A program made the translations under genes and the position numbers. The notes beneath the pieces were generated by a model, which was not told the origin of the DNA, made no database searches, and worked only from the letters and a program-made list of their open reading frames with translations. This document shows, one piece after another, positions 16,437 to 25,073 of a stretch of DNA of 64,000 nucleotides. Within the stretch, counting starts at the first letter, position 1; the number at the start of each line of letters is the position of its first letter. The DNA comes from Streptomyces djakartensis (GTDB lineage Bacteria; Actinomycetota; Actinomycetes; Streptomycetales; Streptomycetaceae), in the NCBI RefSeq assembly GCF_014651075.1, contig NZ_BMWE01000019.1:62001-126000 (forward strand). Direction: 5' to 3'.

Positions 16437-17450
16437 TCAGGACGACTGCGCGCTCTGGTACAGGTTCTGCGCGTCCGCGCCGAAGTACGGGCCGTACATG
16501 GCGTTCGGCAGGAAGTTGTACTTGAAGCTGTTCACCGAGGACTGCAGGCCGGTCCCGGTCGCCTCGTCGAACCGGGTGAACCACGGGCCTCCGCTGGATC
16601 CGCCGGTCATGTCGCAGGTCAGACCGTGGTCGCTGGACAGCAGGAAGTCCCTGAAGGTGGTGCCGCTGCAGTAGATGAACTTCTCGCCGTCGTACGGGGC
16701 CGCGGCCGGGAAGCCGAAGGAGTACATGGCCTTGTTGTAGCCGGTGTTGAAGGCCAGCCCCTGCCCGCCGACGACATCGGTCAGCTTCTTGCCGTCCAGC
16801 GGGGCGACCACGGCCGCGCCGATGTCGTAGTTGATGTCCTCACTGGCCGTCCACTGCGGTGTGGAGAGGGTCCGGGACGCCGTCCAGGTGCCGTACGGCC
16901 GCTGCCCGTCGTGGTAGCCGGGGACGAACACCCAGTTGGTGTGCCAGGCCCCCTCCAGCTTCACGCAGTGGCCCGCGGTCATCACGGTGCTCTTGTTGGC
17001 GCTGGTGACGGCGTTGCCGGAACAGGAGGCGGTGCGCCCCTGGTAGGTGAAGAACACCCGTCCGGCGGTCCGGGACACCGCTCCGCCTCCGGACCAGGGG
17101 CCTCCGCCGTGGGGGAACGCCAGGGGGCCCACGGCGGAGGCGGGTGCGCCGGGTGCGCTGGGGGCCACGACGGTCTCCCTGCCCGTGCGGGGTGCCGACG
17201 TCCGCACGTCGGACCGGTCGACGGACAGGACGTCGAGCGGGGTGGCCTCGCGCATCCGCTGCGGGGTCCAGAAGGCGAGGGCGCGTTCCCGCGCCGAAGG
17301 TGTCACCGCGCCGGGCTCCGGCGCGGCGCCCGCCGGCGTGGCGGTGACTCCGGTCGCCAGCAGTGCGGCGATCCCCGCGAGGGCGCCGAGGACGGTGTGG
17401 CGAACGCGGGTCCCGCCGGAGGGGCGGAGCCTACGGGGTCTGCCTATCAC
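16437..17450 (-). CDS. Secreted trypsin-like serine protease (S1 fold)
   Basis: A 337-residue exported protease. A basic Sec signal ends near TPAGAA (about residue 43) and a pro-region runs to about 120. The catalytic triad is visible as TAGHC (H161), EDINYDIGAAVV (D209) and GGSSGGPW (S286). The overall pattern matches the Glu-endopeptidase/V8-like branch of S1 found in streptomycetes rather than streptogrisins. The GTG start is set by AGGAGA 5 bases upstream. It acts outside the cell on protein substrates; specificity is not readable here. Confidence 0.9.
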   Translation of the reverse strand: MIGRPRRLRPSGGTRVRHTVLGALAGIAALLATGVTATPAGAAPEPGAVTPSARERALAFWTPQRMREATPLDVLSVDRSDVRTSAPRTGRETVVAPSAPGAPASAVGPLAFPHGGGPWSGGGAVSRTAGRVFFTYQGRTASCSGNAVTSANKSTVMTAGHCVKLEGAWHTNWVFVPGYHDGQRPYGTWTASRTLSTPQWTASEDINYDIGAAVVAPLDGKKLTDVVGGQGLAFNTGYNKAMYSFGFPAAAPYDGEKFIYCSGTTFRDFLLSSDHGLTCDMTGGSSGGPWFTRFDEATGTGLQSSVNSFKYNFLPNAMYGPYFGADAQNLYQSAQSS

Positions 17451-17629
17451 GCGGTCTCCTTCTGCTGTGGGGGCCGGGTGGAGGGGTCATCCACCCGGTC
17501 AGGCAGGGGTGTCGCTGCGCGCAGTCAGAGGGCAGCGTGCCACCGGGAGACCGGTTTGGACAGGTGCATGTCATAAAGATGACTGAATCACCACGCGTTC
17601 CCCGCGCCGGGGACACGGCGGACACACGC

Positions 17630-17663
17630 GGACCCGGCCTCCACAGCGGTGGAGGCCGGGTCC
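17630..17663 (-). terminator. Strong hairpin downstream of the SRPBCC gene
   Basis: Perfect 15-bp stem with loop AGCG, just past the stop of the SRPBCC gene at 17686, on the minus strand. Confidence 0.75.
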
Positions 17664-17685
17664 GGAGAGCGGCGGCCGGAGGTGA

Positions 17686-18165
17686 TCAGAAGGTGGGGCC
17701 GCTGCCGCCGCCCGGCTGGATACGTCCGCGCCAGGCGCCGGATTCCGCTCCGCGCTCCTCGATGTACTGCTTGAAGCGCTTCATGTCGCCCTTGATGCGG
17801 CGGTCGATCGTGCCCATCATGTCCGCCACCTTCTCCACGGCTCCGCTGGGCTCGATGTCCATCACCAGTTCCACCCTCGTGTGGGTGTCGTCCACGCGCT
17901 CGAAGCGGACCGATCCCCTCTGATGGGTGTCCCCGCTGGTCGTACGCCAGGTGACCCGCTCGTCGGGCAGCTGGTCGACGATCTCGGTGTCGAACTCCCG
18001 CCGCACTCCGCCGATCTTGGTGGTCCAGTGGTTGTGGCGGTCGTCCAGCTGCCTGACCTCCTCGACGCCCTCCATGAAGTTCGGGAACTCCTCGAACTGG
18101 GTCCACTGGTTGTAGGCGGTGTGGACGGGGACGCCGACTTCCACGGTTTCCTTGACGGTGCTCAT
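17686..18165 (-). CDS. SRPBCC (polyketide cyclase/dehydrase-like) protein
   Basis: A 159-residue START/Bet v1-like protein: VHTAYNQWTQFEEFPNFMEGV at the N-terminus, a DFDP-like MDIEPSG motif, and a C-terminal helix ending in ESGAWRG. The family binds hydrophobic ligands in a cavity; in streptomycetes these stand-alone members are commonly stress-associated and have no known catalysis. The second of two nearby ATGs (18165) is used because GGAGG lies 7 bases upstream of it. A clear paralogue is at 42559-43008. Confidence 0.85.
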   Translation of the reverse strand: MSTVKETVEVGVPVHTAYNQWTQFEEFPNFMEGVEEVRQLDDRHNHWTTKIGGVRREFDTEIVDQLPDERVTWRTTSGDTHQRGSVRFERVDDTHTRVELVMDIEPSGAVEKVADMMGTIDRRIKGDMKRFKQYIEERGAESGAWRGRIQPGGGSGPTF

Positions 18166-18267
18166 CTGCATGCCTCCGTTTTCCTGCTCGACTGCTGGAG
18201 GCCCATCGGCCCGTGCGACGAGTACCCAAGATCTTCCGGTAGCCACACGGATTGCGCCGCTCTGGCG

Positions 18268-18555
18268 TCAGAACCGCGGTTGCTGCTGCGGCTGCCCGTG
18301 CGTCTGGGCGCCGTTCCCGCCCGTCCCCTGGGCCTGGAGCTGCTCCGCCTGTTCCCTGGTCACCTTCTGTTCCGCCCCGCAGAAGGTGCACTGGGTCAGG
18401 TACTTCGTCGAGATCGGGAACAGCGGCACGAAGAACAGCGTGAACTTCGTGACGCGCTTGCTGAGGGTGTGGGCGGCGGGGTTACCGCAGTGGCCGCACA
18501 CCAGCGTCAGTATCGCCAGCCGGTACAGGTAACCCTTGGTGCCGAAGATGATCAC
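18268..18555 (-). CDS. Zinc-ribbon domain protein
   Basis: A 95-residue protein with two CxxC pairs, CGHCGN (about 20-25) and CTFCGA (about 56-61), separated by a hydrophobic stretch (FTLFFVPLFPISTKYLTQ). This is the arrangement of small zinc-ribbon proteins of the zf-ribbon/zinc-ribbon_15 type. The tail is Gln-rich. The GTG start has GGAAGGA upstream. Function is unknown; it may be membrane-peripheral. Confidence 0.8.
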   Translation of the reverse strand: MIIFGTKGYLYRLAILTLVCGHCGNPAAHTLSKRVTKFTLFFVPLFPISTKYLTQCTFCGAEQKVTREQAEQLQAQGTGGNGAQTHGQPQQQPRF

Positions 18556-18612
18556 GTGACGGTCCTTCCCGGGTCGGATCTTCCTCCAGTGTCCCGTACA
18601 GCGGGAGCGCGC

Positions 18613-20253
18613 TCAGCCGGACAGTGCCGCCAGGACCACGGCCTTCGCCTCCTCCTGGACCCGGGCGAGGTGGTCGGGGCCGAGGAAGGACTCGGCGTAG
18701 ACCTTGTAGACGTCCTCGGTGCCCGAAGGGCGGGCCGCGAACCAGGCGTTGTCCGTGGTCACCTTGATGCCGCCGATGGCCGCGCCGTTCCCGGGGGCCT
18801 CGGTGAGCACCCCGGTGACCGGGTCGCCGGCCAGCGTGTCCGCGCTGACCTGCGCCGGGGACAGCCTGGCGAGCAGGGCCTTCTCCTCACGGGTCGCCGG
18901 GGCGTCGATGCGGGCGTACGCCGGCTGCCCGAAGCGGGCGGTCAGGCCAGCGTAGTGCTCCGAGGGTGTCTTGCCGGTGACCGCCGTGATCTCGGCGGCG
19001 AGCAGCGCCAGGATGATCCCGTCCTTGTCCGTGGTCCACACCGAGCCGTCCCGGCGCAGGAAGGACGCCCCGGCCGACTCCTCCCCGCCGAATCCGATGG
19101 TGCCCCCGGCCAGCCCGTCCACGAACCACTTGAACCCGACGGGCACCTCGACCAGCTCACGGCCCAGGTCGGCGGCGACCCTGTCGATCATGGCGGAGGA
19201 CACCAGCGTCTTGCCGACACCGGTGGCGGCCGGCCAGCCGTCGCGGTGGGCGTACAGGTAGGAGATGGCGACGGCGAGATAGTGGTTCGGGTTCATCAGA
19301 CCCGCGTCCGGTGTGACGATGCCGTGCCGGTCGGCGTCGGCGTCGTTTCCGGTGGCGATCCGGAAACGGTCGCGCTGCTCGATGAGCGAGGCCATCGCGT
19401 ACGGCGACGAGCAGTCCATCCGGATCTTGCCGTCCCAGTCCAGCGTCATGAACCGCCAGGTGGGGTCGGTGTGCGGATTGACCACCGTGAGGTCGAGGCC
19501 GTGCTGTTCGGCGATACGGCCCCAGTAGGCGACGGACGCCCCGCCCAGCGGATCCGCCCCGATGCGCACCCCGGCCGCGCGGATCGCGTCCAGGTCGAGC
19601 ACAGCGGGCAGGTCGGCGACGTAGGTGCCGAGGAAGTCGTAACGGCCGGTGGTGGGGGCGGCCAGGGCCCGGGCGTGAGGGATGCGCCGTACGTCCTTCA
19701 GGCCACCCCGGATGATCTCGTTCGCCCGGTCCTGGATCCAGGTGGTCGCGTCGGAGGCGGCGGGACCGCCGCTGGGCGGGTTGTACTTGAACCCGCCGTC
19801 CGCGGGCGGGTTGTGGGAGGGCGTGACGACGACACCGTCCGCGAGACCCGTGCCGCGGCCGCGGTTGTGGGTGAGGATGGCGTGCGAGACGGCCGGGGTC
19901 GGCGTGTAGCCGTCCGCGTCGTCGATCAGCACCGTCACCTCGTTGGCGGCGAACACCTCCAGCGCGGTGACCCGCGCGGGCTCCGACAGGGCGTGCGTGT
20001 CGGCGCCGAGGAACAGCGGCCCGTCGACTCCCCGCTCGGCCCGGTACTCGCAGATGGCCTGGCTGGTCGCGGCGATGTGGTCGTCGTTGAACGCGCCGGC
20101 CAGTGACGATCCACGGTGTCCGGAGGTCCCGAACGTCACGCGCTGCCCCGGATCCTCCGGGTCGGGGTGGAGCGCGTAGTACGCGGTGACCAGCCGAGCG
20201 ACGTCGACGAGATCTTCGGGACCGGCCGGACTGCCCGCTCGCTCGTGCTGCAT
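18613..20253 (-). CDS. pgm: Phosphoglucomutase (alpha-D-glucose phosphate-specific)
   Basis: A 546-residue cytosolic enzyme interconverting glucose-1-phosphate and glucose-6-phosphate, feeding glycogen, trehalose and cell-wall precursor synthesis. It has the family marks in order: TSGHRG (43-48), the phospho-Ser loop TPSHNP (S146), the Mg-binding DADADRHG (304-311) and GEESAGASF in domain 3. Length matches the usual ~546 residues. The ATG at 20253 follows GGAGGAGCGGGCC; an upstream in-frame extension to 20397 lacks a ribosome site and is rejected. It is monocistronic. Confidence 0.95.
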   Translation of the reverse strand: MQHERAGSPAGPEDLVDVARLVTAYYALHPDPEDPGQRVTFGTSGHRGSSLAGAFNDDHIAATSQAICEYRAERGVDGPLFLGADTHALSEPARVTALEVFAANEVTVLIDDADGYTPTPAVSHAILTHNRGRGTGLADGVVVTPSHNPPADGGFKYNPPSGGPAASDATTWIQDRANEIIRGGLKDVRRIPHARALAAPTTGRYDFLGTYVADLPAVLDLDAIRAAGVRIGADPLGGASVAYWGRIAEQHGLDLTVVNPHTDPTWRFMTLDWDGKIRMDCSSPYAMASLIEQRDRFRIATGNDADADRHGIVTPDAGLMNPNHYLAVAISYLYAHRDGWPAATGVGKTLVSSAMIDRVAADLGRELVEVPVGFKWFVDGLAGGTIGFGGEESAGASFLRRDGSVWTTDKDGIILALLAAEITAVTGKTPSEHYAGLTARFGQPAYARIDAPATREEKALLARLSPAQVSADTLAGDPVTGVLTEAPGNGAAIGGIKVTTDNAWFAARPSGTEDVYKVYAESFLGPDHLARVQEEAKAVVLAALSG

Positions 20254-20489
20254 GGCCCGCTCCTCCACATGGGTCGATACTTCGCTTGCGGTCACATCCT
20301 TCCCCGTCACCCTGGTGGCGCGCGAGAGGGGCACGAAGGTGAGGGACGGATGTGGGCCACGCCACGCGAGAGACCGCACGACCGCGCCCTCGGGCACGAC
20401 GAGGCGGCGGGGCGGACCACCGGGAGGTCCGGTGGATGCGCCACGCCGCCTGACGGCCTCGTGGGCGGGTGCCCAGCGTCCCGCCGTCG

Positions 20490-20918
20490 TCAGATCCGCC
20501 CGCCGGTCATCCGGGTGAGCGGCCCGTACGTGTGGCGTTCCGCGCGGCGCCCCACCGCGTACGACGCGGCGCTCAGGGCGGTCAGGCCGACGCCGACGCC
20601 CGCGGCGACGAGCTTGCGGTGAGCGATGACCGTCCAGGCGGTCTTGGCGGTGGCCGCGACCTGGCCCGAGGCCGCGACGACCGCCTGGCGGCCCGCCTCC
20701 ACGCCCTTGGCCGCGGTCTGCACGGCCGCCGACGTCGTCTCGGCGGAGCGCTCGGCGCCGGACTTGACCGCTGACGCCGCGTCATCGGCCTTGCCCGCCG
20801 CGCGGTTCGCGGCCCGGGATGTCGACGCACTCGCCTTGTCCGCGGTGCGGCGAGCCTTGGACTGGGTCGCCTGGCTCGTGGCCGGCTTCTGATTCGTGCG
20901 CTTGTTCTCTTCCGTCAT
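20490..20918 (-). CDS. Ala/Lys-rich hypothetical protein with single membrane segment
   Basis: A 142-residue protein. The N-terminal two thirds is a hydrophilic Ala/Ser/Lys/Thr-rich helix, almost histone-H1- or LEA-like ([27 protein letters not shown]). One hydrophobic segment follows ([22 protein letters not shown]), then a short basic tail. I do not recognise the family. Low complexity makes homology hard to judge; it is probably an inner-membrane-anchored cytoplasmic protein. Convincing ribosome complementarity is weak. Confidence 0.65.
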   Translation of the reverse strand: MTEENKRTNQKPATSQATQSKARRTADKASASTSRAANRAAGKADDAASAVKSGAERSAETTSAAVQTAAKGVEAGRQAVVAASGQVAATAKTAWTVIAHRKLVAAGVGVGLTALSAASYAVGRRAERHTYGPLTRMTGGRI

Positions 20919-21057
20919 GGACACCGACTTGCCTCTGACTCCGGCGGCAAACACATTCGGTCGCGCACCGTCCGGCCGGGCGGAGGCCTGAGCACGCCAC
21001 CGAGGGGGTAGGCGAGCCACAGGCAGGACGGCGTCAGGACACGTAGGAGGGTGCGTC

Positions 21058-21204
21058 ATGGCCGGCATTCTGAATCGCATCAAGCAGTTCGCCCGGAGCC
21101 CGCAGGGGCAGCGGGCCATCGCGGAGGCGCGACGGGCCGCCGCCGACCCTCGCAAGCGAGCCCAGGCGCAGCGCCTGCTGGGCAGGCTGCGCGGTCGCCA
21201 CTGA
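21058..21204 (+). CDS. Small basic helical protein
   Basis: A 48-residue gene with a good ribosome site (GTAGGAGG, 7 bases upstream). The protein starts MAGILNRIKQFARSPQGQR and ends LLGRLRGRH, rich in Arg, Ala and Gln. Short conserved proteins of this pattern (MAGxxxKIKxFxRSPQGxR) are frequent in streptomycete genomes; I know of no assigned role. It is divergent from the Ala-rich membrane protein gene. Confidence 0.75.
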   Translation: MAGILNRIKQFARSPQGQRAIAEARRAAADPRKRAQAQRLLGRLRGRH

Positions 21205-21326
21205 CCGTCCGCGGGCCCCGCCGCCGAAAGCTTGCGAGCCCAACTCCTCGAAGCGACAAGTGTGTTCATGCCCGACATGGGCACCTGGGTCGCACCACAC
21301 GGAAAGGCAGGAGAGGAGCTGGTTCG

Positions 21327-22211
21327 ATGGGCAGGGCAGGTTACGGCAGGAGGGTCTGTGCCTTAGGCGCCGCCGGTGTCCTGGCGGGAACATTGCTGGT
21401 CGGCTGCGGGGACGACGGGGACACGGGAGGCGGTGCTCGGGGCTCCACGGCGAAGACGGGTGCCGGGGCGCGGGAGCAGGGCACACAGGCGGTGCGCTCG
21501 GCCTACGCCAAGACCGCCGAGGAGGACACCGCCCGGGTGAAGCTGCGGGTGCAGACGTCGGCCGAGGGCGCCTCGCGATCCGCCGGCGGGCAGGGCGCGG
21601 TGGACCTGGACGACGGCGACAGCGTCATGACGCTCACGGTGCAGGGACAGCGGATCGAGCAGCGCGTCGTCGACCAGGTGCTGTACCAGAAGATGCCGAA
21701 GGGGCAGACGCCGGGCGGCAAGCCCTGGATCAAGATCGACTTGGGGAAGGTCGCGGCCCGGCAGGGCGTCGGCGACCGGTCCATGAGCGACCCGGCGCGG
21801 TCCGCGGCATACGCGAAGGCGATCACCGACAAGGACGTGACCGAGAAGGGCACGGACACGATCAACGGGGTGAAGACCACTCACTACCGCGTCCTTGTCG
21901 ATGTCGCGAAGCTGCCCGGTGGCGACACGCTGCGCCGGCAGACCGGTCCGAACCTGCCGATGGACGTGTGGCTGGACGACGAGGGCCGCATGCGCCGGCA
22001 GCAGATCGACATGACGCTCAAGGCCCAGCCGTCGGCGCAGCGTTCCTCCGCCGACGCCTCGTCGTCGCAGCGGGAGGCCACCGTGCGCACCGTCATGGAC
22101 TTCACCGACTTCGGCACCGAGGTGGAGGCGGACGCGCCCCCGGCCGGGCAGGTCACCGACATGACCGGCAAGGCCCTGGAACAGGGCGAGCAGGGCAAGG
22201 GGCGAAGCTGA
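21327..22211 (+). CDS. LppX/LprG-like lipoprotein with a TTA codon
   Basis: A 294-residue exported lipoprotein with lipobox LLVGC (C27) after a basic signal peptide. The mature domain (about 60-275) has the LolA/LppX-like alternating strand pattern (SVMTLTVQGQRIEQRVVDQVLYQKM, TTHYRVLVDVAKLPG, MDVWLDDEGRMRRQQIDM). Such proteins bind lipids or lipoglycans at the cell surface. Codon 13 is TTA (21363-21365), so translation should need the bldA tRNA and be delayed to late growth. The start has GAGAGGAG upstream. Upstream in-frame extensions are rejected because the signal peptide defines the N-terminus. Confidence 0.85.
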   Translation: MGRAGYGRRVCALGAAGVLAGTLLVGCGDDGDTGGGARGSTAKTGAGAREQGTQAVRSAYAKTAEEDTARVKLRVQTSAEGASRSAGGQGAVDLDDGDSVMTLTVQGQRIEQRVVDQVLYQKMPKGQTPGGKPWIKIDLGKVAARQGVGDRSMSDPARSAAYAKAITDKDVTEKGTDTINGVKTTHYRVLVDVAKLPGGDTLRRQTGPNLPMDVWLDDEGRMRRQQIDMTLKAQPSAQRSSADASSSQREATVRTVMDFTDFGTEVEADAPPAGQVTDMTGKALEQGEQGKGRS

Positions 22212-22274
22212 GCCGGAACTCCCGGGTGCGGCACTTGAACCCGCGCCTGTGTGCCGTCGGGCAAGATGGGGGCC

Positions 22275-22601
22275 ATGAGCGTAGTCAAGATCAATGTGCT
22301 GACCGTGCCCGCCGAGCAGCGGGAGACACTGGAGAAGCGGTTCGCCTCCCGCGCGCACACCGTGGAGAGCTCCGACGGGTTCGAGTGGTTCGAGCTCCTC
22401 CGTCCGGTGGAGGGCACCGACACCTACCTCGTCTACACGCGGTGGCGTGACGAGGAGTCGTTCAAGGCCTGGATGGAGGGGCCGATGAAGGCCGCCCACC
22501 AGGGCGGCGGCGAGGGAGGCGAGCGGCCCAGGCCCGCGGCGAGCGACTCGACCCTCTGGTCCTTCGAGGTCGTGCAGCAGGCGGGTCCGAAGGGCGCGTA
22601 G
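22275..22601 (+). CDS. MhuD-like heme-degrading monooxygenase
   Basis: A 108-residue ABM-fold protein that aligns closely, from memory, with mycobacterial MhuD (VVKIN, LEKRFA.RAH.VE, LLRPV.G, AW..GP..AAH). The three residues known to hold heme in MhuD are present at the same numbers: N7, W66 and H75. MhuD opens heme oxidatively and releases iron. A homodimeric cytosolic enzyme supplying iron from heme is the likely role. No heme-uptake genes are adjacent, so it appears to act alone. The ATG is at 22275, and a strong hairpin follows. Confidence 0.82.
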   Translation: MSVVKINVLTVPAEQRETLEKRFASRAHTVESSDGFEWFELLRPVEGTDTYLVYTRWRDEESFKAWMEGPMKAAHQGGGEGGERPRPAASDSTLWSFEVVQQAGPKGA

Positions 22602-22612
22602 GACGCCTGGTC

Positions 22613-22652
22613 GCGAGGTCCCCCGTGCCGCTCGTGCGCACGGGGACCTCGC
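22613..22652. terminator. Hairpin between convergent genes
   Basis: 15-bp stem with one bulged C and a 9-base loop, between the heme-degrading enzyme and the lipid kinase; it can serve both. Confidence 0.7.
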
Positions 22653-22676
22653 ACAGGAGAGTGGCCGGTCCCGCGC

Positions 22677-24029
22677 TCAGGGGCGCCAGGAGCGTGAGGG
22701 GGCGGCAGTGCGGCCGACCGCGGCCGCGAGTTTGCGGAGCCGGCGCCAGTCCAGGCGCGGTGGCGCCTCGGGGACTCCGGGGCGGTCGCGGGGCACCCGC
22801 ACCCGCAGGGCCCGGCGTGCGATGCGGCAGTGCACGGGAGCGGGCAGGGTGAGCGCCTCGCCGTCCAGACCGACGTGCAGCTGCGGTTCGTCGCCCTGTA
22901 CGAGGACGTGCTGCGCGGTCAGCACCGTCAGCCCCTCCGGGCTCGGGGACAGCAGGAGTTCGGCCGCCTCCACGGCGCTGTCCACACGGACGGCGAGCAC
23001 GCCCAGCTTCCCGGAGTCGAGCCGCTCGCGCCGCCCGAAGCCGAACGGGTCGTCCATGCGGTACGGGTTGTTGCTCACCAGGATGGCCTGCGGATCGGCG
23101 ACGGTGGTGCCGTCGGCCCGGGCCGTCAGACGCGGGCCGGCCTGCCGGGTGAGCAGCTCCGGCAGCCGCTCCAGCGCCGCGCCCACCTTGTCGTCGCGGT
23201 AGCCGGGGCTCTGGACGACCGCCCCGTACACGCCGAACGACGCGTTGTTGACGAAGGGACGGTCGTCGGCGAACCCGAGGTCCACGCGGAGTTCGACGCC
23301 GTCCGTGAGGGCGTCCAGGCAGGTGGACGGGTCGTCACGGTCCAGGCCCAGGTCCATGGCGAAGTGGTTGCGGGTGCCGGCCGAGATGACGAGGAACGGC
23401 AGGCCGTGTTCCGCCGCTACGGCGGCGACCAGAGCCTGTGTGCCGTCGCCTCCCGCGACGCCCAGCAGGTCGGCCCCCTCGGCCACGGCGGCCCTGGCCA
23501 GCTCGGTGACGTCCTGATGCCGGTCCGGGTCCAGCAGGACGACTCGGGCCCCCAGCGCCTCCGCCTTCTCCTTGAGGGCGAACTTCTCGACCTTGCCGCC
23601 GCCGGAGCGCGGATTCAGCAGCAGGAAGGGGCGCTGCGGCGGTGGTGTGCGGTACTCCCTGACCCGGGCCGGCCGCAGGCCCGTGCTGCGCAGTGCGTAG
23701 CGGCCGCTCCACACCGCGAGGCACCACAGCAACAGGGAGACGAAGACGACCCAGAGCAGATTGGCGATCGCGAACAGGGTGATGACGGCGACCGGGGTGA
23801 CGGCGGCCAGCGTCGCCGCCGCCACGCGTGCCGGTCCCCGGCGGGAAAGCACCCACCAGAGTGCGGCCGCGGTCAGGGCGAGGCCCGCGATGCCGGCCGT
23901 GAGCAGCAGGAGTCCTCTCAGGCCGCCGGAAACCAGTGGGAGCAACGCCGCCAGCGCCACCGCGGCCAGGGCTCCCCGGGCCGCCCATCTCTGCCGGCGG
24001 TGATAACGCTCGCTCATCGCCGCTGCCAT
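22677..24029 (-). CDS. Membrane-associated diacylglycerol/lipid kinase family protein
   Basis: A 450-residue protein. The N-terminal ~110 residues form three or four membrane segments. The rest is a diacylglycerol-kinase catalytic domain: FLLLNPRSGGGKVEK (phosphate loop, about 135-150), GVAGGDGTQALVA (GGDGT, catalytic), PFLVISAGTRNHFAMDLGLDRDD and a C-terminal regulatory sandwich. It probably phosphorylates a membrane lipid; the actual lipid (diacylglycerol, sphingoid or other) is not decidable. The start is set by CGGAGGACGAG before the ATG. Confidence 0.88.
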   Translation of the reverse strand: MAAAMSERYHRRQRWAARGALAAVALAALLPLVSGGLRGLLLLTAGIAGLALTAAALWWVLSRRGPARVAAATLAAVTPVAVITLFAIANLLWVVFVSLLLWCLAVWSGRYALRSTGLRPARVREYRTPPPQRPFLLLNPRSGGGKVEKFALKEKAEALGARVVLLDPDRHQDVTELARAAVAEGADLLGVAGGDGTQALVAAVAAEHGLPFLVISAGTRNHFAMDLGLDRDDPSTCLDALTDGVELRVDLGFADDRPFVNNASFGVYGAVVQSPGYRDDKVGAALERLPELLTRQAGPRLTARADGTTVADPQAILVSNNPYRMDDPFGFGRRERLDSGKLGVLAVRVDSAVEAAELLLSPSPEGLTVLTAQHVLVQGDEPQLHVGLDGEALTLPAPVHCRIARRALRVRVPRDRPGVPEAPPRLDWRRLRKLAAAVGRTAAPSRSWRP

Positions 24030-24309
24030 CTCGTCCTCCGCTCGAAGGCCGGCGCGGACGGCCCTCGGGGCCGCGCCCGGCCCATCAACATGGTGCCCGC
24101 CGACGGATCGGCTCGGCCACTGCCATCCCTGACGGCTCCCCCGTCGGCGGCACGTCGGACATGAAGACCCTCCGGGCGGAGCCACCGGTAGCGTACGTGG
24201 CCCTTCGCACGCGGTTCCGCGCACGGGGGCCCGCCTGGGGCGGGGAGGCGAGGTCCCGGCGGAGGTACGCAGTCACCGGCAGGCGGACGACCGGGACGGC
24301 GCGGCCGGT

Positions 24310-24337
24310 CCCGTCACCCGTCACCCGTCACCCGTCA
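24310..24337. repeat. Four tandem copies of a 7-bp unit (CCCGTCA)
   Basis: Four perfect head-to-tail heptamers within the 537-bp gap 24030-24566. The rest of that gap shows no gene with convincing coding bias. The repeat could be a slippage product or a factor-binding array. Confidence 0.7.
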
Positions 24338-24566
24338 CCGAGAGCGCGGCGGCCGTCGTCCCGGTCTCTCAGGAGGCAGGTGCTTTCCGTTGGATTTCGG
24401 CAGGAACCGGCCCAGCGGGGCGAATCAGTCCACGAGGGGCTTGACGGGGCGCACTGCGCTCGGCCTACTGGAAGGCGCAGCCGGCCGAGTCGGGGGGCCC
24501 GTCCGGCGTCGGCTCTTCCGGGCCGGACCACTCCGCCCTCCCCGCGACACGTAGGTCAGGGGGCCG

Positions 24567-24959
24567 ATGGTGCGGCGACGACGGGCAGTGGTGGCGGGCC
24601 TGGTGGCCTGCCTGCTGTCGCTGCCTCTCGTCGTCCTGGGGCTCGGGCACGTCGGGCGCGCGGCCGATGCCGCGGTCACGACGGCCGTCGGCCCGGGCGC
24701 GGTGGAGACGGCCGGGACGGCGAGTGCCGAGGCCGAGGGGGCCGGGGAGCCCTGTCCGTGCGAGAGGGATGCGTCGGTCCGCCAGCCGGTGGCACGCGCT
24801 CCGCGGGCCGCGGGAGCGTCCGGGGCGAGCGCCGTGGTGGCTGCCGCGCCCGGGGTGGACCGGGGCGGCGCGGGCACCGGCGCGGTGAGGAAGGGCGGGC
24901 GTACGGGGGCGGTCGCAGCCTCCCCGGACGCCGTCGAGTTGCAGACGTTCCGCTGCTGA
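24567..24959 (+). CDS. Putative exported hypothetical protein
   Basis: A 130-residue frame with a good Sec signal-like start (MVRRRRAVVAGLVACLLSLPLVVLGLGHVGRAADA). An Ala/Gly/Val-rich low-complexity body with a CPC motif follows, ending in a C-terminal Cys (QTFRC). It resembles no family I know. The ribosome site is weak. The three cysteines might allow disulphides after export. Confidence 0.5.
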   Translation: MVRRRRAVVAGLVACLLSLPLVVLGLGHVGRAADAAVTTAVGPGAVETAGTASAEAEGAGEPCPCERDASVRQPVARAPRAAGASGASAVVAAAPGVDRGGAGTGAVRKGGRTGAVAASPDAVELQTFRC

Positions 24960-25073
24960 GCGACGGCAGTACCGACAGGGGCCCGCACCGTGCGGCCCGA
25001 GTACTGCCCGGTGCCGTACGTGGTGATGTGCGGGCCCTCGTGTGTCCCCATGCCGATGACACAGGAGGCAGAG

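Noticed and set aside
24085-24324. Minus-strand 79-codon frame upstream of the lipid kinase
   Set aside because: No ribosome site, poor third-position bias and no recognisable motif; it also crosses the heptamer repeats.
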